Source: Micromonospora marina
Lineage (GTDB): Bacteria > Actinomycetota > Actinomycetes > Mycobacteriales > Micromonosporaceae
Direction: 5' to 3'
Length of the DNA stretch: 64,000 nt
Assembly: GCF_900091565.1 (NCBI RefSeq)
Contig: NZ_FMCV01000026.1
Location: 1 to 64,000, forward strand
The notes below the pieces were generated by a model that searched no databases, was not told the DNA's origin, and was given only the letters and a program-made list of their open reading frames with translations. This document shows, one piece after another, positions 8,118 to 16,951 of the stretch (positions within the stretch are counted from its first letter, which is position 1; each line of letters starts with the position of its first letter). A program made the translations under genes and the position numbers.

Positions 8118-8306
8118 ACGCGTACGGAGCCGGACATCGACCTCACCTGTGGACACTGCTCCCGGACCGCCGGGCCGGACGACCGTTTCTGCGGTGGGTG
8201 CGGCCGTCCGCTGGCCGCGGCCTGCCCGGGCTGCGGCCACGCCAACGACACCGGCGCCAACTTCTGCACCAACTGCGGTCAGCCGCTGCGCGACCACGCG
8301 GTCACC
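8118..8306 (+). other. in-frame double zinc-ribbon extension of the cyclase gene without a standard start codon
   Basis: The frame of the cyclase gene continues upstream with DLTCGHC, FCGGCGRPL, CPGCGHAND and FCTNCGQPL, that is four CxxC knuckles forming two zinc ribbons, typical N-termini of this cyclase-ATPase family. Between the in-frame stop at 8037 and GTG 8307 there is no in-frame ATG, GTG or TTG. The most natural start position reads CTC ACG CGT ACG after a GGGGAC tract. Either a rare start codon is used, a sequence error hides it, or the ribbons were lost. Confidence 0.6.
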
Positions 8307-11300
8307 GTGCAGGAGGACCGCCGCCAGGTGAGCGTGCTCTTCGTCGACATCGTCGACTTCACGACATACGCCGAGCGGGCCGACCCGGAGCAGGCCCGCG
8401 GCCTGCAACAGGCCTACTTCGCCACGGTGCGCCGGCTGGTGCACCAGTACGGCGGCGTGGTGGAGAAGTACATCGGCGACGCCGTCATGGCGTTGTTCGG
8501 CGCGCCGGTGGCCACCGACAACGACGCGCTGCGCTGCGTACGCGCCGGCCTGGAGCTGCAACGCAGCCTGGCCCGGCAGCCGGCCGGACCGCATCCGCCG
8601 CTCGGGTTCCGGGTCGGCATCGCCACCGGCGAGGCCCTGGTCGACCTGGCCGCGGCGCGCGACGGCGGCCAGGCGTTCGTCACCGGCGACGTGGTGAACA
8701 CCGCCAGCCGGTTGCAGGGGCTCGCCCCGGTCGGCGGCGTGGTGGTCGACGAGAGCACCTGGGCGGCCACCCGGCGCGAGATGGAGTACGACGACCAGCC
8801 ACCGGTGACGTTGCGCGGCCGGTCGTCGGTGAGCCGGATCTGGCTGGCCGTACGGGCACAGCCACGGCGCGACGACCAGACCGCCGAGCTGACCCCGATG
8901 GTCGACCGGGACCACGAGCGGGGCCTGCTGGTCAGCGCGCTGCACCGCACGCTGACCGAGCGCACCTCGCAGTTGCTCACCGTCTTCGGCCCGGCCGGGG
9001 TGGGCAAGAGCCGGCTGCTGCGCGAGCTGGCCCGGCACGCCGCCAGCCTGCCCGGCGCCCGGGTCACCTGGCTGACCGGCCAGTGCCCGCCGTTCGGCGA
9101 GAACGTCACCTACGCGGCGCTGGCCGACATCGTCCGGAGCTGGGCCGGGCTGACCGGCGCCGACGATCCGGCCACCATCCGGGAACGGCTGCGCGAGCGA
9201 CTGGGCCACCTCACCGAGCCGCACGCGGTACGGCTGGCCGAGGCGCTGGGCCCGCTCGTCGGCGTCTCCGGCGAACGGCTCACCTCGGCCGAGACCGAGG
9301 CGGCGTGGCGGCGCTTCCTGCTCGCCCTGGCCGCGACCGGTCCCACGGTGCTCGTCTTCGAGGACATGCACTGGGCCGACGAGGCGATGCTGTCCTTCGT
9401 CGAGCAGCTCGGCGCGGCGGCCCGCAACGTGCCGCTGCTGGTCGTCGCGACCGCCCGGCCGGAGCTGCGCGAGCGGCATCCCGCCTGGACCGGCACGATC
9501 AGCGGGGCGATGTCCATCTCGGTGCCGCCGATGCACGACGGGGACATCGACACGCTCTACTCGCTGCTGCTCGGCCAGGCCACGCTGCCGCAGGACGCGC
9601 GGGCACCGCTGATCGAGTTCGCCGACGGCAACCCGCTCTACGCCCAGGAGTACGCGCGGATGCTGCTCGACGGCGGGCTGGCCGAGCGGACCGCCGCGCT
9701 CGCGCTCGTCGACCCCGTCGGCGGTGCCGGGATGCCGCGTACCGTGCAGGCGGTCATCGCCAACCGGCTGGACCTGCTCGACCCGGCCGACCGCGCGGTG
9801 CTCCAGGCCGCCTCGGTCGTCGGCGTGCAGTTCTGGGCGGCGCCGGTGGCGCTGGCGCTCGGCCGCCCGGCGGAGTGGGTCGAACGCGCGCTGCACCACC
9901 TCCAGCGCCGTGACCTCGTCTACGAGCTGCCCGTGTCGACCATGCCCGGCCAGGCGGAGTACCGGTTCCGGCACGTGCTGGTCCGGGACGTCTGCTATCA
10001 GCGGCTGCCCCGGGCCGAGCGGGTCGCCCGGCACCAGCGCACCGCCGACTGGCTGGAGCAGCTCGCCGACGGCCGCCAGCACGACCTGGCCGAGGTGCTG
10101 GCCAACCACAGGTGGGCGGCGCACGAGATCGCCCGTACGGTCGGTCTGGACCAGGCACCGCACGCGGCCGCGACCCGGTCCGCGCTGCACCGGGCCGCGC
10201 GCCGGGCGTACGACCTGCACGCGCTGGAGACGGCGGCCACGCTGGTGGACCGCGCGCTGAGCGTGGAGTGCGGCCCGGACCCGGCGCTCGAGCTGTTCCA
10301 GGCCGAGCTGGCGTTCTACCGGGACCGGGACGGCTTCCTCGACGGCGGCGGCACGGCGCTGCTCACGGCGCTCGCCGGCCGGCTGGCCGACGCGGGTGAC
10401 CGGCCCGGCGCGGCGAAGGCGTGGCGGCTGCTGGCCACCGCGGCGTTCGCGCGGGCCGACCGTTCGGAGCTGATGCGCTGCCTGGACCGGGCGATCGGGC
10501 TGCACGCCACGCTGCCGGACAGCGAGGACAAGGTGGGCGTGCTGCTGGAGCTGGCCCGGGCGCACATGCTCGACGCCGAGACCGAGCCGGCGTGCGTGGC
10601 CGCGCGCACCGCCGCCGAGCTGGCCGAGCGGCTGGAGCTGCGGGAGGCCCGGGCGAACGCGCGTATCACGCTCGCGGTGGTCCGTTACCAGGCCGGCGCC
10701 GAGGAGGCGTACGCCGAGCTGGCCGACGTGACCGAGGAGTGCCGGGTGGAGCGGCTGACCAGCCGCCGCCGCGCGATGCACAACCTGGCCTGGGTGCTCC
10801 AGGAGGAGGGCGATCTGACCGGCTCGGCGCGGCTGGTCGACGAGCAGCGCTCGCTGGACCTGGCCGGTGAGCACGCCCTGACGGTGAGCTTCAGCGACCA
10901 GTGGGCCCGGTCGTACTACAGCGGGGACTGGACGTCGGCGCTGCGGATGGCCGAGGGGTCGACCCGGCGCCCGACCGACGAGTGGGACCTGCACATCGTG
11001 GCCGTGTCCGGTTGGATCCGGGCGCTCGGCGACGACCCGGGCGGCCCGGGCACCGGCGAGGACCTGGTGGATCAGGCGCTCGTCGCGGCCCGGCGCAGCG
11101 GGTTCCAGCGGGTGCTGCGCTCCACGCTGGCGCACGCCGCGCTCTGCCGCGCGGTGCAGGGCCGCCGGGACGAGGCGATGGCGCTGCTGACCGAGCTGGA
11201 CGAGGACTGGCGGCAGACCACGATGATTCCGTTCGCCGAGTGGGTACCGGCGGTCGGTCACGTCGCCGCGCTGCTCGGTGGCGACGCCGCGGTGCTGGTG

Positions 11301-11603
11301 CGCGACCTGCTGGCCCACGCGCCACGGGTGACCCGGTGGGCGCGGCAGGCCGGGCGGTCGGCCGAGGCGGCGCTGGCCCGGGGCGACGGGGACGCCGGGC
11401 GGGCGGGCCGGCTGCTCACCGCCGCCGCCGAGGGGTACGCGGAGATGACCGACGTCACCGACCAGATGATCGCGGACGCGCTGGCGGTCGGGCCGCTGAC
11501 CGAGGCGGACCCGCCGGCCGCGGCGGCGACGCTGCACCGGGTACGCGCGTTCGCCGGCCGGCACGCCGCCGGCGGGCTGCTGCGGATCGCCGGGGCGGGC
11601 TGA
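8307..11603 (+). CDS. class III adenylate/guanylate cyclase fused to AAA ATPase and TPR-like domain
   Basis: From GTG 8307 the protein has 1,098 residues. The N-terminus is a class III cyclase domain (VLFVDIVDFTTYAE with the metal Asp pair partner in YIGDAVMALFG; VVEKYIGD with the adenine-selecting Lys; GDVVNTASRLQ with the catalytic Asn/Arg). Next is an AAA/NACHT-like ATPase (Walker A GPAGVGKSRLL at about 228, Walker B VLVFEDMHWAD at about 348), then about 500 helical residues resembling tetratricopeptide or AfsR-type repeats. All cyclase catalytic residues are present, so cAMP synthesis is likely; the ATPase and repeats probably regulate it. Zinc ribbons continue in frame upstream. Confidence 0.88.
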   Translation: MQEDRRQVSVLFVDIVDFTTYAERADPEQARGLQQAYFATVRRLVHQYGGVVEKYIGDAVMALFGAPVATDNDALRCVRAGLELQRSLARQPAGPHPPLGFRVGIATGEALVDLAAARDGGQAFVTGDVVNTASRLQGLAPVGGVVVDESTWAATRREMEYDDQPPVTLRGRSSVSRIWLAVRAQPRRDDQTAELTPMVDRDHERGLLVSALHRTLTERTSQLLTVFGPAGVGKSRLLRELARHAASLPGARVTWLTGQCPPFGENVTYAALADIVRSWAGLTGADDPATIRERLRERLGHLTEPHAVRLAEALGPLVGVSGERLTSAETEAAWRRFLLALAATGPTVLVFEDMHWADEAMLSFVEQLGAAARNVPLLVVATARPELRERHPAWTGTISGAMSISVPPMHDGDIDTLYSLLLGQATLPQDARAPLIEFADGNPLYAQEYARMLLDGGLAERTAALALVDPVGGAGMPRTVQAVIANRLDLLDPADRAVLQAASVVGVQFWAAPVALALGRPAEWVERALHHLQRRDLVYELPVSTMPGQAEYRFRHVLVRDVCYQRLPRAERVARHQRTADWLEQLADGRQHDLAEVLANHRWAAHEIARTVGLDQAPHAAATRSALHRAARRAYDLHALETAATLVDRALSVECGPDPALELFQAELAFYRDRDGFLDGGGTALLTALAGRLADAGDRPGAAKAWRLLATAAFARADRSELMRCLDRAIGLHATLPDSEDKVGVLLELARAHMLDAETEPACVAARTAAELAERLELREARANARITLAVVRYQAGAEEAYAELADVTEECRVERLTSRRRAMHNLAWVLQEEGDLTGSARLVDEQRSLDLAGEHALTVSFSDQWARSYYSGDWTSALRMAEGSTRRPTDEWDLHIVAVSGWIRALGDDPGGPGTGEDLVDQALVAARRSGFQRVLRSTLAHAALCRAVQGRRDEAMALLTELDEDWRQTTMIPFAEWVPAVGHVAALLGGDAAVLVRDLLAHAPRVTRWARQAGRSAEAALARGDGDAGRAGRLLTAAAEGYAEMTDVTDQMIADALAVGPLTEADPPAAAATLHRVRAFAGRHAAGGLLRIAGAG

Positions 11604-11811
11604 GGGGTCAGGCCGGGACCGGCTGCGGGTAGATGCCCCTTACCGGTGGAGTATTCGGCTTTCGCGATGGATGTTACTTTTCGCGGCGGTGCCTCCGAGA
11701 GTCCGGGATGAGGTACGAACGACGAGCGGCACGCCACAACGCACTCCCGGAACCGGGTGCCGACGTGTCACGATTCAGGGCACGGGCAGGGATCGGCGAA
11801 GGGGGTGTCCG

Positions 11812-12651
11812 GTGTCAGGGGGCGGGCCCCGTCGGGGACGACGGGACAACGGGCTCGACGCGGCCGAGTACGCGGTCGCGGGCGACGTCGATCCACGCGT
11901 CGGCGAGCACCTGCTCGACGTGCTCGCCGCCGGTGGCATCGCGGCCTACCTCCAGCCCTCGGCCGACCTGAACCCGGTGACCCGCACCACCACCGTCCCG
12001 GCCCGCCCGGTCGACCGGCTCTACGTCGACAGGTCGCACCTGACCACCGCCCGCGACTACCTCACCCAGCTCGCCGACGAGAGCGCGGGCGACCCGCCGC
12101 GCGCCGACGAGCCGGACATCGAGGCCGAGTGGGCGAAGATCGTCGCCGGCTTCCACACCGCGCCCAGCGCCGGCAGCCGCCCCTGGCCGACCGCGGAGGA
12201 CGTGGACGACCCGCCCGCGCCGGGCACCGCCGCCGGCGGCCGGGCCGAGGAGCCCGCCGGCCCGACCGCCACCGACGTGCGCCGGCTGCCGTACGCCGCC
12301 GACATCTCCGGTGTCTCGCTCAGCCGGGACCGGCACGACGAGCCCTCGCTGCTCGACGGCCTGGACACGTTCGGCGCGAACCTGCCCGACGAGGCGTCCG
12401 ACGAGGAGCACTACACCCCGCCCCCGCCGCCCCCGCTGCCCCGCTTCTCCAAGTACGCGGTGCTCGGTGTGGCCTGCATCGTGCTCGGCTTCCTGCTGTT
12501 CCTGTCCCCCACCGTGGTGTCGCTGGTCGACCCGTCGGTGGTCACGCTGCTCGGCTTCACCGGCATCCTGGCCGGATTCGTGATGCTGATCTGGCGACTG
12601 CGCCCGGGCGACCGGGACGACCACGACCCGGACGACGGCGCGGTCGTCTGA
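11812..12651 (+). CDS. hypothetical membrane protein with DUF2007-like N-terminus
   Basis: A 279-residue protein. Residues 10-75 (AEYAVAGDVDPRVGEHLLDVL, then GGIAAYLQP) weakly resemble DUF2007-type signal-transducer modules. The middle is acidic and Pro-rich, and the C-terminus has two hydrophobic segments (YAVLGVACIVLGFLLFLSP and VVTLLGFTGILAGFVMLIW), predicting a hairpin membrane anchor with a short cytoplasmic tail. The GTG start at 11812 has AAGGGGG 6 nt upstream; longer in-frame versions would add about 47 Arg-rich, non-conserved residues. It lies between the cyclase and otsA on the same strand. Function is unknown. Confidence 0.7.
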   Translation: MSGGGPRRGRRDNGLDAAEYAVAGDVDPRVGEHLLDVLAAGGIAAYLQPSADLNPVTRTTTVPARPVDRLYVDRSHLTTARDYLTQLADESAGDPPRADEPDIEAEWAKIVAGFHTAPSAGSRPWPTAEDVDDPPAPGTAAGGRAEEPAGPTATDVRRLPYAADISGVSLSRDRHDEPSLLDGLDTFGANLPDEASDEEHYTPPPPPPLPRFSKYAVLGVACIVLGFLLFLSPTVVSLVDPSVVTLLGFTGILAGFVMLIWRLRPGDRDDHDPDDGAVV

Positions 12652-12813
12652 GGCGGCACCGGGCGCCGCCCGGATGGCGGGACGCCGCCCGCCCTGGGCG
12701 AGGGCGTGACAAGCGTGTAACTTACAGTCAGTAGGAATAGGCTGAACGTCACGTCCCGCACCGGCTGTCCGGCTTGCGTCTCCTTCCGGGTCGCCGGTCC
12801 CCTGCTGAGCGGA

Positions 12814-14241
12814 ATGCCCGAGATGCGACTGAGCCCCCTCGTGGTGGTGGCCAACCGCCTCCCCATCGACGACAGTGTGGCGCCCGACGGCGCCTTCGAG
12901 TGGCGCCGCAGCCCCGGCGGTCTGGTGAGCGCCCTGCACCCGCTGCTGCGGCACACACCCGCGACCTGGGTGGGCTGGGCCGGCGGCACCGGTCCCGCAC
13001 CCGAGCTGCCGGACGTGGACGGCGTCCGGATGCACACCGTGCCGTTGAGCGCCGACGACTTCCGCGACCACTACGAGGGCTTCGCCAACGCCACCCTCTG
13101 GCCGCTCTACCACGACGCCGTCGAACAGCCGGAGTACCACCGCCGCTGGTGGGAGGCGTACCAGCGGGTCAACCAGCGGTTCGCCGAGGCCGCGGCCCAG
13201 GTGGCCGAGCCGGGCGGCCTGGTCTGGGTGCAGGACTACCACCTCCAGCTGGTGCCCGGCCTGCTCCGCGAGTTGCGCCCCGACCTGCGGATCGGGTTCT
13301 TCCTGCACGTGCCGTTCCCGCCGCCGGAGCTGTTCATGCAGCTGCCCCGCCGGGCCGAACTGCTGCGCGGCATGCTCGGTGCCGACCTGGTCGGCTTCCA
13401 GCGGGCCCAGGCCGCCCACAACTTCGCCCAGCTCGCCACCAAGGTGCTCGGCCTGCCCGCCAGCGACCGGCGGATCGGCGTGGACGGCCGGGTGGTGCGC
13501 ATCGGCGCCTTCCCGGTCGCCATCGACACCGCCGAGATGTCCGCGCTCGCCGCCCGCCCCGAGGTCGCCGAGCGGGCCCACCGGCTGCGGCAGGACCTGG
13601 GCCGGCCCGAGCACGTGATCCTCAGCGTCGACCGGATGGACTACACGAAGGGCATCGAGCAGCGCCTCAAGGCGTACCGGGAGCTGCTCGCCAACGGCGA
13701 CATCAAGGTCCGCGACACGGTGCTGGTCCAGGTGGCGGTGCCCAGCCGCGACCGGGTGGCGCAGTACCAGATCCTGCGCGACCGGGTGGAGCACCAGGTC
13801 GGCCGGATCAACGGCGAGTTCGGCCGGGTCGGCGAGCCGGCGATCCACTACCTCACACAGCCGTTCGACCGCGCCGAACTGGTGGCGCTCTACCGGGTCG
13901 CGGACGTGATGGCGGTGACGCCGCTGCGCGACGGCATGAACCTGGTCGCGAAGGAGTACGTGGCGGCCCGGGTCGACGGCACCGGCGCGCTGCTGCTGAG
14001 CGAGTTCGCCGGCGCCGCCTCCGAACTGGAACAGGCGTACCTGGTCAACCCGCACGACCTCGACGGCCTCAAGCAGGGGTTGCTGGCCGCGCTGCGGGCC
14101 GGCCCGGAGGACGTCGCGGCCCGGATGCGCGCGATGCGCGACCACCTGGCCCGCAACGACATCCACGCCTGGGCGGCGTCCTACCTCAGCGCGCTGGAGG
14201 AGAGCGGAACCCTCGCCGGCCGCCGCCCCGCCGCCCGGTGA
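12814..14241 (+). CDS. otsA: trehalose-6-phosphate synthase
   Basis: Transfers glucose from UDP- or GDP-glucose to glucose 6-phosphate, the first step of the OtsAB trehalose pathway (osmoprotection, stress). It is a 475-residue GT20 enzyme with VVVANRLPI at the start, WVQDYHLQLVP, RIGFFLHVPFPPPELF, SVDRMDYTKGIEQRLKAY and TPLRDGMNLVAKEYVAA, which form the donor and acceptor sites. ATG 12814 and 12823 are both plausible starts. The 160 bp upstream contains an AT-richer stretch near 12715-12745 that may hold the promoter. No otsB is adjacent. A convergent hairpin overlaps the end. Confidence 0.95.
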   Translation: MPEMRLSPLVVVANRLPIDDSVAPDGAFEWRRSPGGLVSALHPLLRHTPATWVGWAGGTGPAPELPDVDGVRMHTVPLSADDFRDHYEGFANATLWPLYHDAVEQPEYHRRWWEAYQRVNQRFAEAAAQVAEPGGLVWVQDYHLQLVPGLLRELRPDLRIGFFLHVPFPPPELFMQLPRRAELLRGMLGADLVGFQRAQAAHNFAQLATKVLGLPASDRRIGVDGRVVRIGAFPVAIDTAEMSALAARPEVAERAHRLRQDLGRPEHVILSVDRMDYTKGIEQRLKAYRELLANGDIKVRDTVLVQVAVPSRDRVAQYQILRDRVEHQVGRINGEFGRVGEPAIHYLTQPFDRAELVALYRVADVMAVTPLRDGMNLVAKEYVAARVDGTGALLLSEFAGAASELEQAYLVNPHDLDGLKQGLLAALRAGPEDVAARMRAMRDHLARNDIHAWAASYLSALEESGTLAGRRPAAR

Positions 14242-14248
14242 CCCGGGC

Positions 14249-14278
14249 CCCGGCGCTCACCCGTGGGTGGGCGCCGGG
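14249..14278. terminator. convergent hairpin between otsA and hydrolase gene
   Basis: Arms CCCGGCGCTCACCC and GGGTGGGCGCCGGG pair at 13 of 14 positions with a 2-nt loop. The hairpin spans the 15-bp gap and the last codons of the convergent alpha/beta hydrolase gene, so it can end both transcripts. Confidence 0.6.
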
Positions 14279-15087
14279 TCCTTGTCCAGCCAGTCCAGGA
14301 TCGCGTCGATCGGCTCGCGCCAACGGGCGTCGAGCATCAGGTCGTGCCCCATGCCGGGGAACAGCAGCGGCGCCGAGGCGTACCCCCGGGCGGCCCTGGT
14401 CAGCGCCGTGGCCGGGAGCACGCGGTCGTCCGGGCTGCCGAGCACCAGCACCGGTGGCCGGCCGACCGCCGGCTCCGGTGCCCGGCCGGTCAGCAGCTGC
14501 CACTGCGCCCGCCGTCCGGCCCGGCCCAGCCGGGCCAGGTGCCGCCGCGCGTCGGCGTCCGGCAGCTCCCGGCTGAACAACTGCCGCCGGTTGAGCCGCA
14601 GCCCGGCGCCGAAGACCGCCGGGACGGTGCCGGCCGGGTTGCGCCGCAACGCCGTGCCGAACGTCGCCCAGCCGCCGAGCACCGGCGCCACCAGCACCGC
14701 GGCCCGCACCGGGTAGCGGGCCATCGCGTGCGCCACGACCCGGGCACCGGCGCCGTGCCCCACCAGCACCGCCTGCCGCGGCAGGCTCGCCGCCACCTGC
14801 GTCACGTCATGGGTGTACGACCGCAGCGTCGCCTCCGGCGCCGGCTCGCTGCCGCCGTGCCCGCGCAGGCTCAGCGCGTACGCCGGGAAGCCGCGACCGG
14901 CGGCGTGCCCCAGCCAGTGCTCGGCGAACGCCCACGCCCCGTGCCCGAACCCGGGCACGAACAGCAGCGGCGGCTTCGCCTCCTCCCGCTCCGGTACGGC
15001 GGCGAGCACCTCGCGACGGGCGGGCCGCTCCGGCCGGGCCCACTCCCAGGACCGGACCACCCGGACACGATCCGTCTTCGCCGTCAT
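14257..15087 (-). CDS. alpha/beta hydrolase-fold protein lacking the usual nucleophile
   Basis: A 276-residue alpha/beta hydrolase. The oxyanion region PLLFVPGFGHGAW, the strand YALSLRGHGGSEP, an acid position in LGSPDDRVLP and the histidine in FPGMGHDLML are present. The nucleophile elbow reads VLVGHGAGARVV: the Ser of the usual GHSxG motif is Gly (codon GGC, one base from AGC). It may therefore be a binding protein or pseudoenzyme. Its ATG overlaps the stop of the upstream flavin monooxygenase gene (ATGA), with GGAGG 7 nt before the start, so translation is coupled and the two probably act together. Confidence 0.85.
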   Translation of the reverse strand: MTAKTDRVRVVRSWEWARPERPARREVLAAVPEREEAKPPLLFVPGFGHGAWAFAEHWLGHAAGRGFPAYALSLRGHGGSEPAPEATLRSYTHDVTQVAASLPRQAVLVGHGAGARVVAHAMARYPVRAAVLVAPVLGGWATFGTALRRNPAGTVPAVFGAGLRLNRRQLFSRELPDADARRHLARLGRAGRRAQWQLLTGRAPEPAVGRPPVLVLGSPDDRVLPATALTRAARGYASAPLLFPGMGHDLMLDARWREPIDAILDWLDKDPAPTHG

Positions 15088-16490
15088 TTACCGTCCTCCA
15101 GCTCGTGCAGCGCCCGCTGGAGCGCGCGCAGGTAGTCGGCGTGCCCGACCTCGAACCAGTGCCGGGTGCTGTCCTTGACCTTTGCCGAGTACCGCTCGCC
15201 CAGACCGGCCCGGACCTTGCGGTCGAACACGGCGGCCAGCTCCGGCCGGGTGGCGCGCAGCGTGAGCAGCCGGGCGAACAGCACGCTCTGCCAGTGCGAG
15301 ATCGCGAAGATGCCGGAGTCCGGCTGCACCAGGCCGACCACGGCGAGCGTGGGGTGACCGGCGGTGAACGCGTTGAGCCACAGCCGGGGCCGCCCGGAGC
15401 CGTCCTCGTCGCCGAGCACCCGGCCGGCGAGGAACTCGAAGCGCGGCAGGTAGCCGGTGGCGAAGACGACCAGCTCCGGGTCGATCCGGCGGCCGTCGGT
15501 CAGCTCCACCGCGCGGTCGTCGAACCGGGCCACGTCCGGCACCGGGGTGACCTCGCCGTGGCCGACGTAGTAGACGAGCTGGCTGTTGGCGATCGGGTGC
15601 GTCTCGTAGACCCGGTGGTCCGGCTTCGGCATGCCGAACCGGGTCAGGTCGCCGACGGTCAGCCGCAGCGTCCAGTGGTAGAGCCACTGCCGTACCCGCA
15701 ACGGCACCCGCAGCGCCAGCAGCGTGTCGTTCACCTGGTCGGCGGGGCGGCCGAGGACGTACTTCGGGGCGTACCAGTAGCCGCGGCGGGTGGAGTGCCA
15801 GCAGCGCGACGCCTGCTGGGCCGCCTCCACCGCGATGTCGCAGCCGGTGTTCCCGGCCCCGACCACGAGCACCCGCTTGCCGCGCAGCTGCGCCGGGTCC
15901 TTGTAGGACGAGGCGTGCATGACCTCGCCCCGGAACTCCTCCAGCCCCTCGTAGCGGGGCAGCTTGGGCGACCAGTTGTGGCCGTTGGCGACCACCACTG
16001 CGGCGTACCGGGAGGTGCGCTCGGGGCCGTAGCCGCCGGTGCTGCGCGTGGTCACGTCCCAGCGGTCCCCCTCGACCGGCTCGACGCGGACCACCTCGGT
16101 GCCGAACCAGACGTGCTGGCGCAGGTCGAAGTGGTCGGCGTACCGCTCGAAGTAGGACAGCAGCTGGCTGTGGTGCGGGTAGTCCGGCCAGTCGTCCGGC
16201 ATCGGGAAGTCGGGGAACTGGGTGAACGGCCGGGACGAGATCAGGTGGGTGCTGGCGTACACCGGGCTGCGGTCGTGCCGCCAGTTCCAGGCGCCGCCGA
16301 CGCCCGTCTCCCGCTCGTAGCAGTCCACGCCGAAGCCCGCTTCGCGCAGGTTCTTCACGGCGGTCAGGCCGCTGGCGCCGGCGCCGATGACGCAGACCGT
16401 GTCGCCCCGGTCGGAGACCGGGCGGTCGTCGCGGCTCGGTACGACCGTCCGGTCCGGATCGGGGCGGCCGAGGTCGGTGGAGGAGGACAC
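15084..16490 (-). CDS. flavin-containing monooxygenase (NAD(P)/FAD-dependent)
   Basis: A 468-residue class B flavoprotein monooxygenase. It shows the FAD-binding motif VCVIGAGASGLTAVKNL near residue 30, the NADPH-binding motif VLVVGAGNTGCDIAVEAA (about residue 200) and the FATGYLPRFEFL motif typical of FMOs. The region before the second Rossmann motif (YRYEGLEEF-to-SYKDP area) replaces the strict FxGxxxHxxxW fingerprint, so substrate class (amine/sulfide oxidation or Baeyer-Villiger type) is not settled. The GTG start at 16490 has AAGGAG 9 nt upstream; the open frame extends further but without conserved sequence. It forms a coupled pair with the downstream hydrolase-fold gene. Confidence 0.88.
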   Translation of the reverse strand: MSSSTDLGRPDPDRTVVPSRDDRPVSDRGDTVCVIGAGASGLTAVKNLREAGFGVDCYERETGVGGAWNWRHDRSPVYASTHLISSRPFTQFPDFPMPDDWPDYPHHSQLLSYFERYADHFDLRQHVWFGTEVVRVEPVEGDRWDVTTRSTGGYGPERTSRYAAVVVANGHNWSPKLPRYEGLEEFRGEVMHASSYKDPAQLRGKRVLVVGAGNTGCDIAVEAAQQASRCWHSTRRGYWYAPKYVLGRPADQVNDTLLALRVPLRVRQWLYHWTLRLTVGDLTRFGMPKPDHRVYETHPIANSQLVYYVGHGEVTPVPDVARFDDRAVELTDGRRIDPELVVFATGYLPRFEFLAGRVLGDEDGSGRPRLWLNAFTAGHPTLAVVGLVQPDSGIFAISHWQSVLFARLLTLRATRPELAAVFDRKVRAGLGERYSAKVKDSTRHWFEVGHADYLRALQRALHELEDGK

Positions 16491-16951
16491 CGGGAATTCT
16501 CCTTTGTGCGGCACGCGTGCCGGGTCGGAGCGAAATCCTGCCGAGAATGCCAGCCGTTGTCCAGCCACCCGATCCGGCACCGCCCACCCGCCGGGCTTCC
16601 CCGACACAGCGTCACCACCGGGTCGGTCACCGAGCGTGAGTGGACCGGCTGCGCGGACGGCGTACCCTCGTTCGCCCTTTGCTCTGCCGCCACTGACGCA
16701 GCACCGCCGCGAGCTGCCCTGATGTCTCGCGGCCATCCGGCCGGAACGCGGCCCGCCGGTCACGGTGGGTAGCTGGTGCGCATATGGCGGCAGAGCAAAG
16801 GCGGCGAAGCGGTTGGCCCGCCGGCCGCTGGACCTCACCGTGCGTCACCGCCTCCGCGGTCCGGCTGCTGCGCAAGCGCGGACGGCGCGCGGCGCAGGCG
16901 TCGGGCGCGGACGGGCCGCCGGGCACGGTGCGGCCCGGCGGTCCGTGCCGG
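16491..16951. other. 461-bp intergenic region with a long-range inverted repeat
   Basis: This lies between the starts of the monooxygenase gene and the 3' end of the EEP gene. It contains the monooxygenase SD and presumably its promoter, and an inverted repeat at 16676-16692 / 16785-16801. Several open frames cross it but none shows conserved sequence or an SD. No RNA gene is recognised. Confidence 0.6.
16676..16801. repeat. 17-bp perfect inverted repeat, arms 92 bp apart
   Basis: Left arm CCTTTGCTCTGCCGCCA (16676-16692) and right arm TGGCGGCAGAGCAAAGG (16785-16801) are exact reverse complements. Similarity extends outward imperfectly past CGGCGAA. The arrangement resembles the ends of a small non-autonomous element or a two-copy intergenic repeat. 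Confidence 0.7.

Noticed and set aside
7935..11564. A 1,209-codon open frame antisense to the cyclase-ATPase gene
   Set aside because: The sense frame has full cyclase and Walker motifs; the antisense product is a His/Arg/Gly-rich shadow without any domain.
11815..14166. A 783-codon open frame antisense to otsA and its neighbour
   Set aside because: OtsA motifs are unambiguous on the plus strand; the antisense frame has no recognisable domain.
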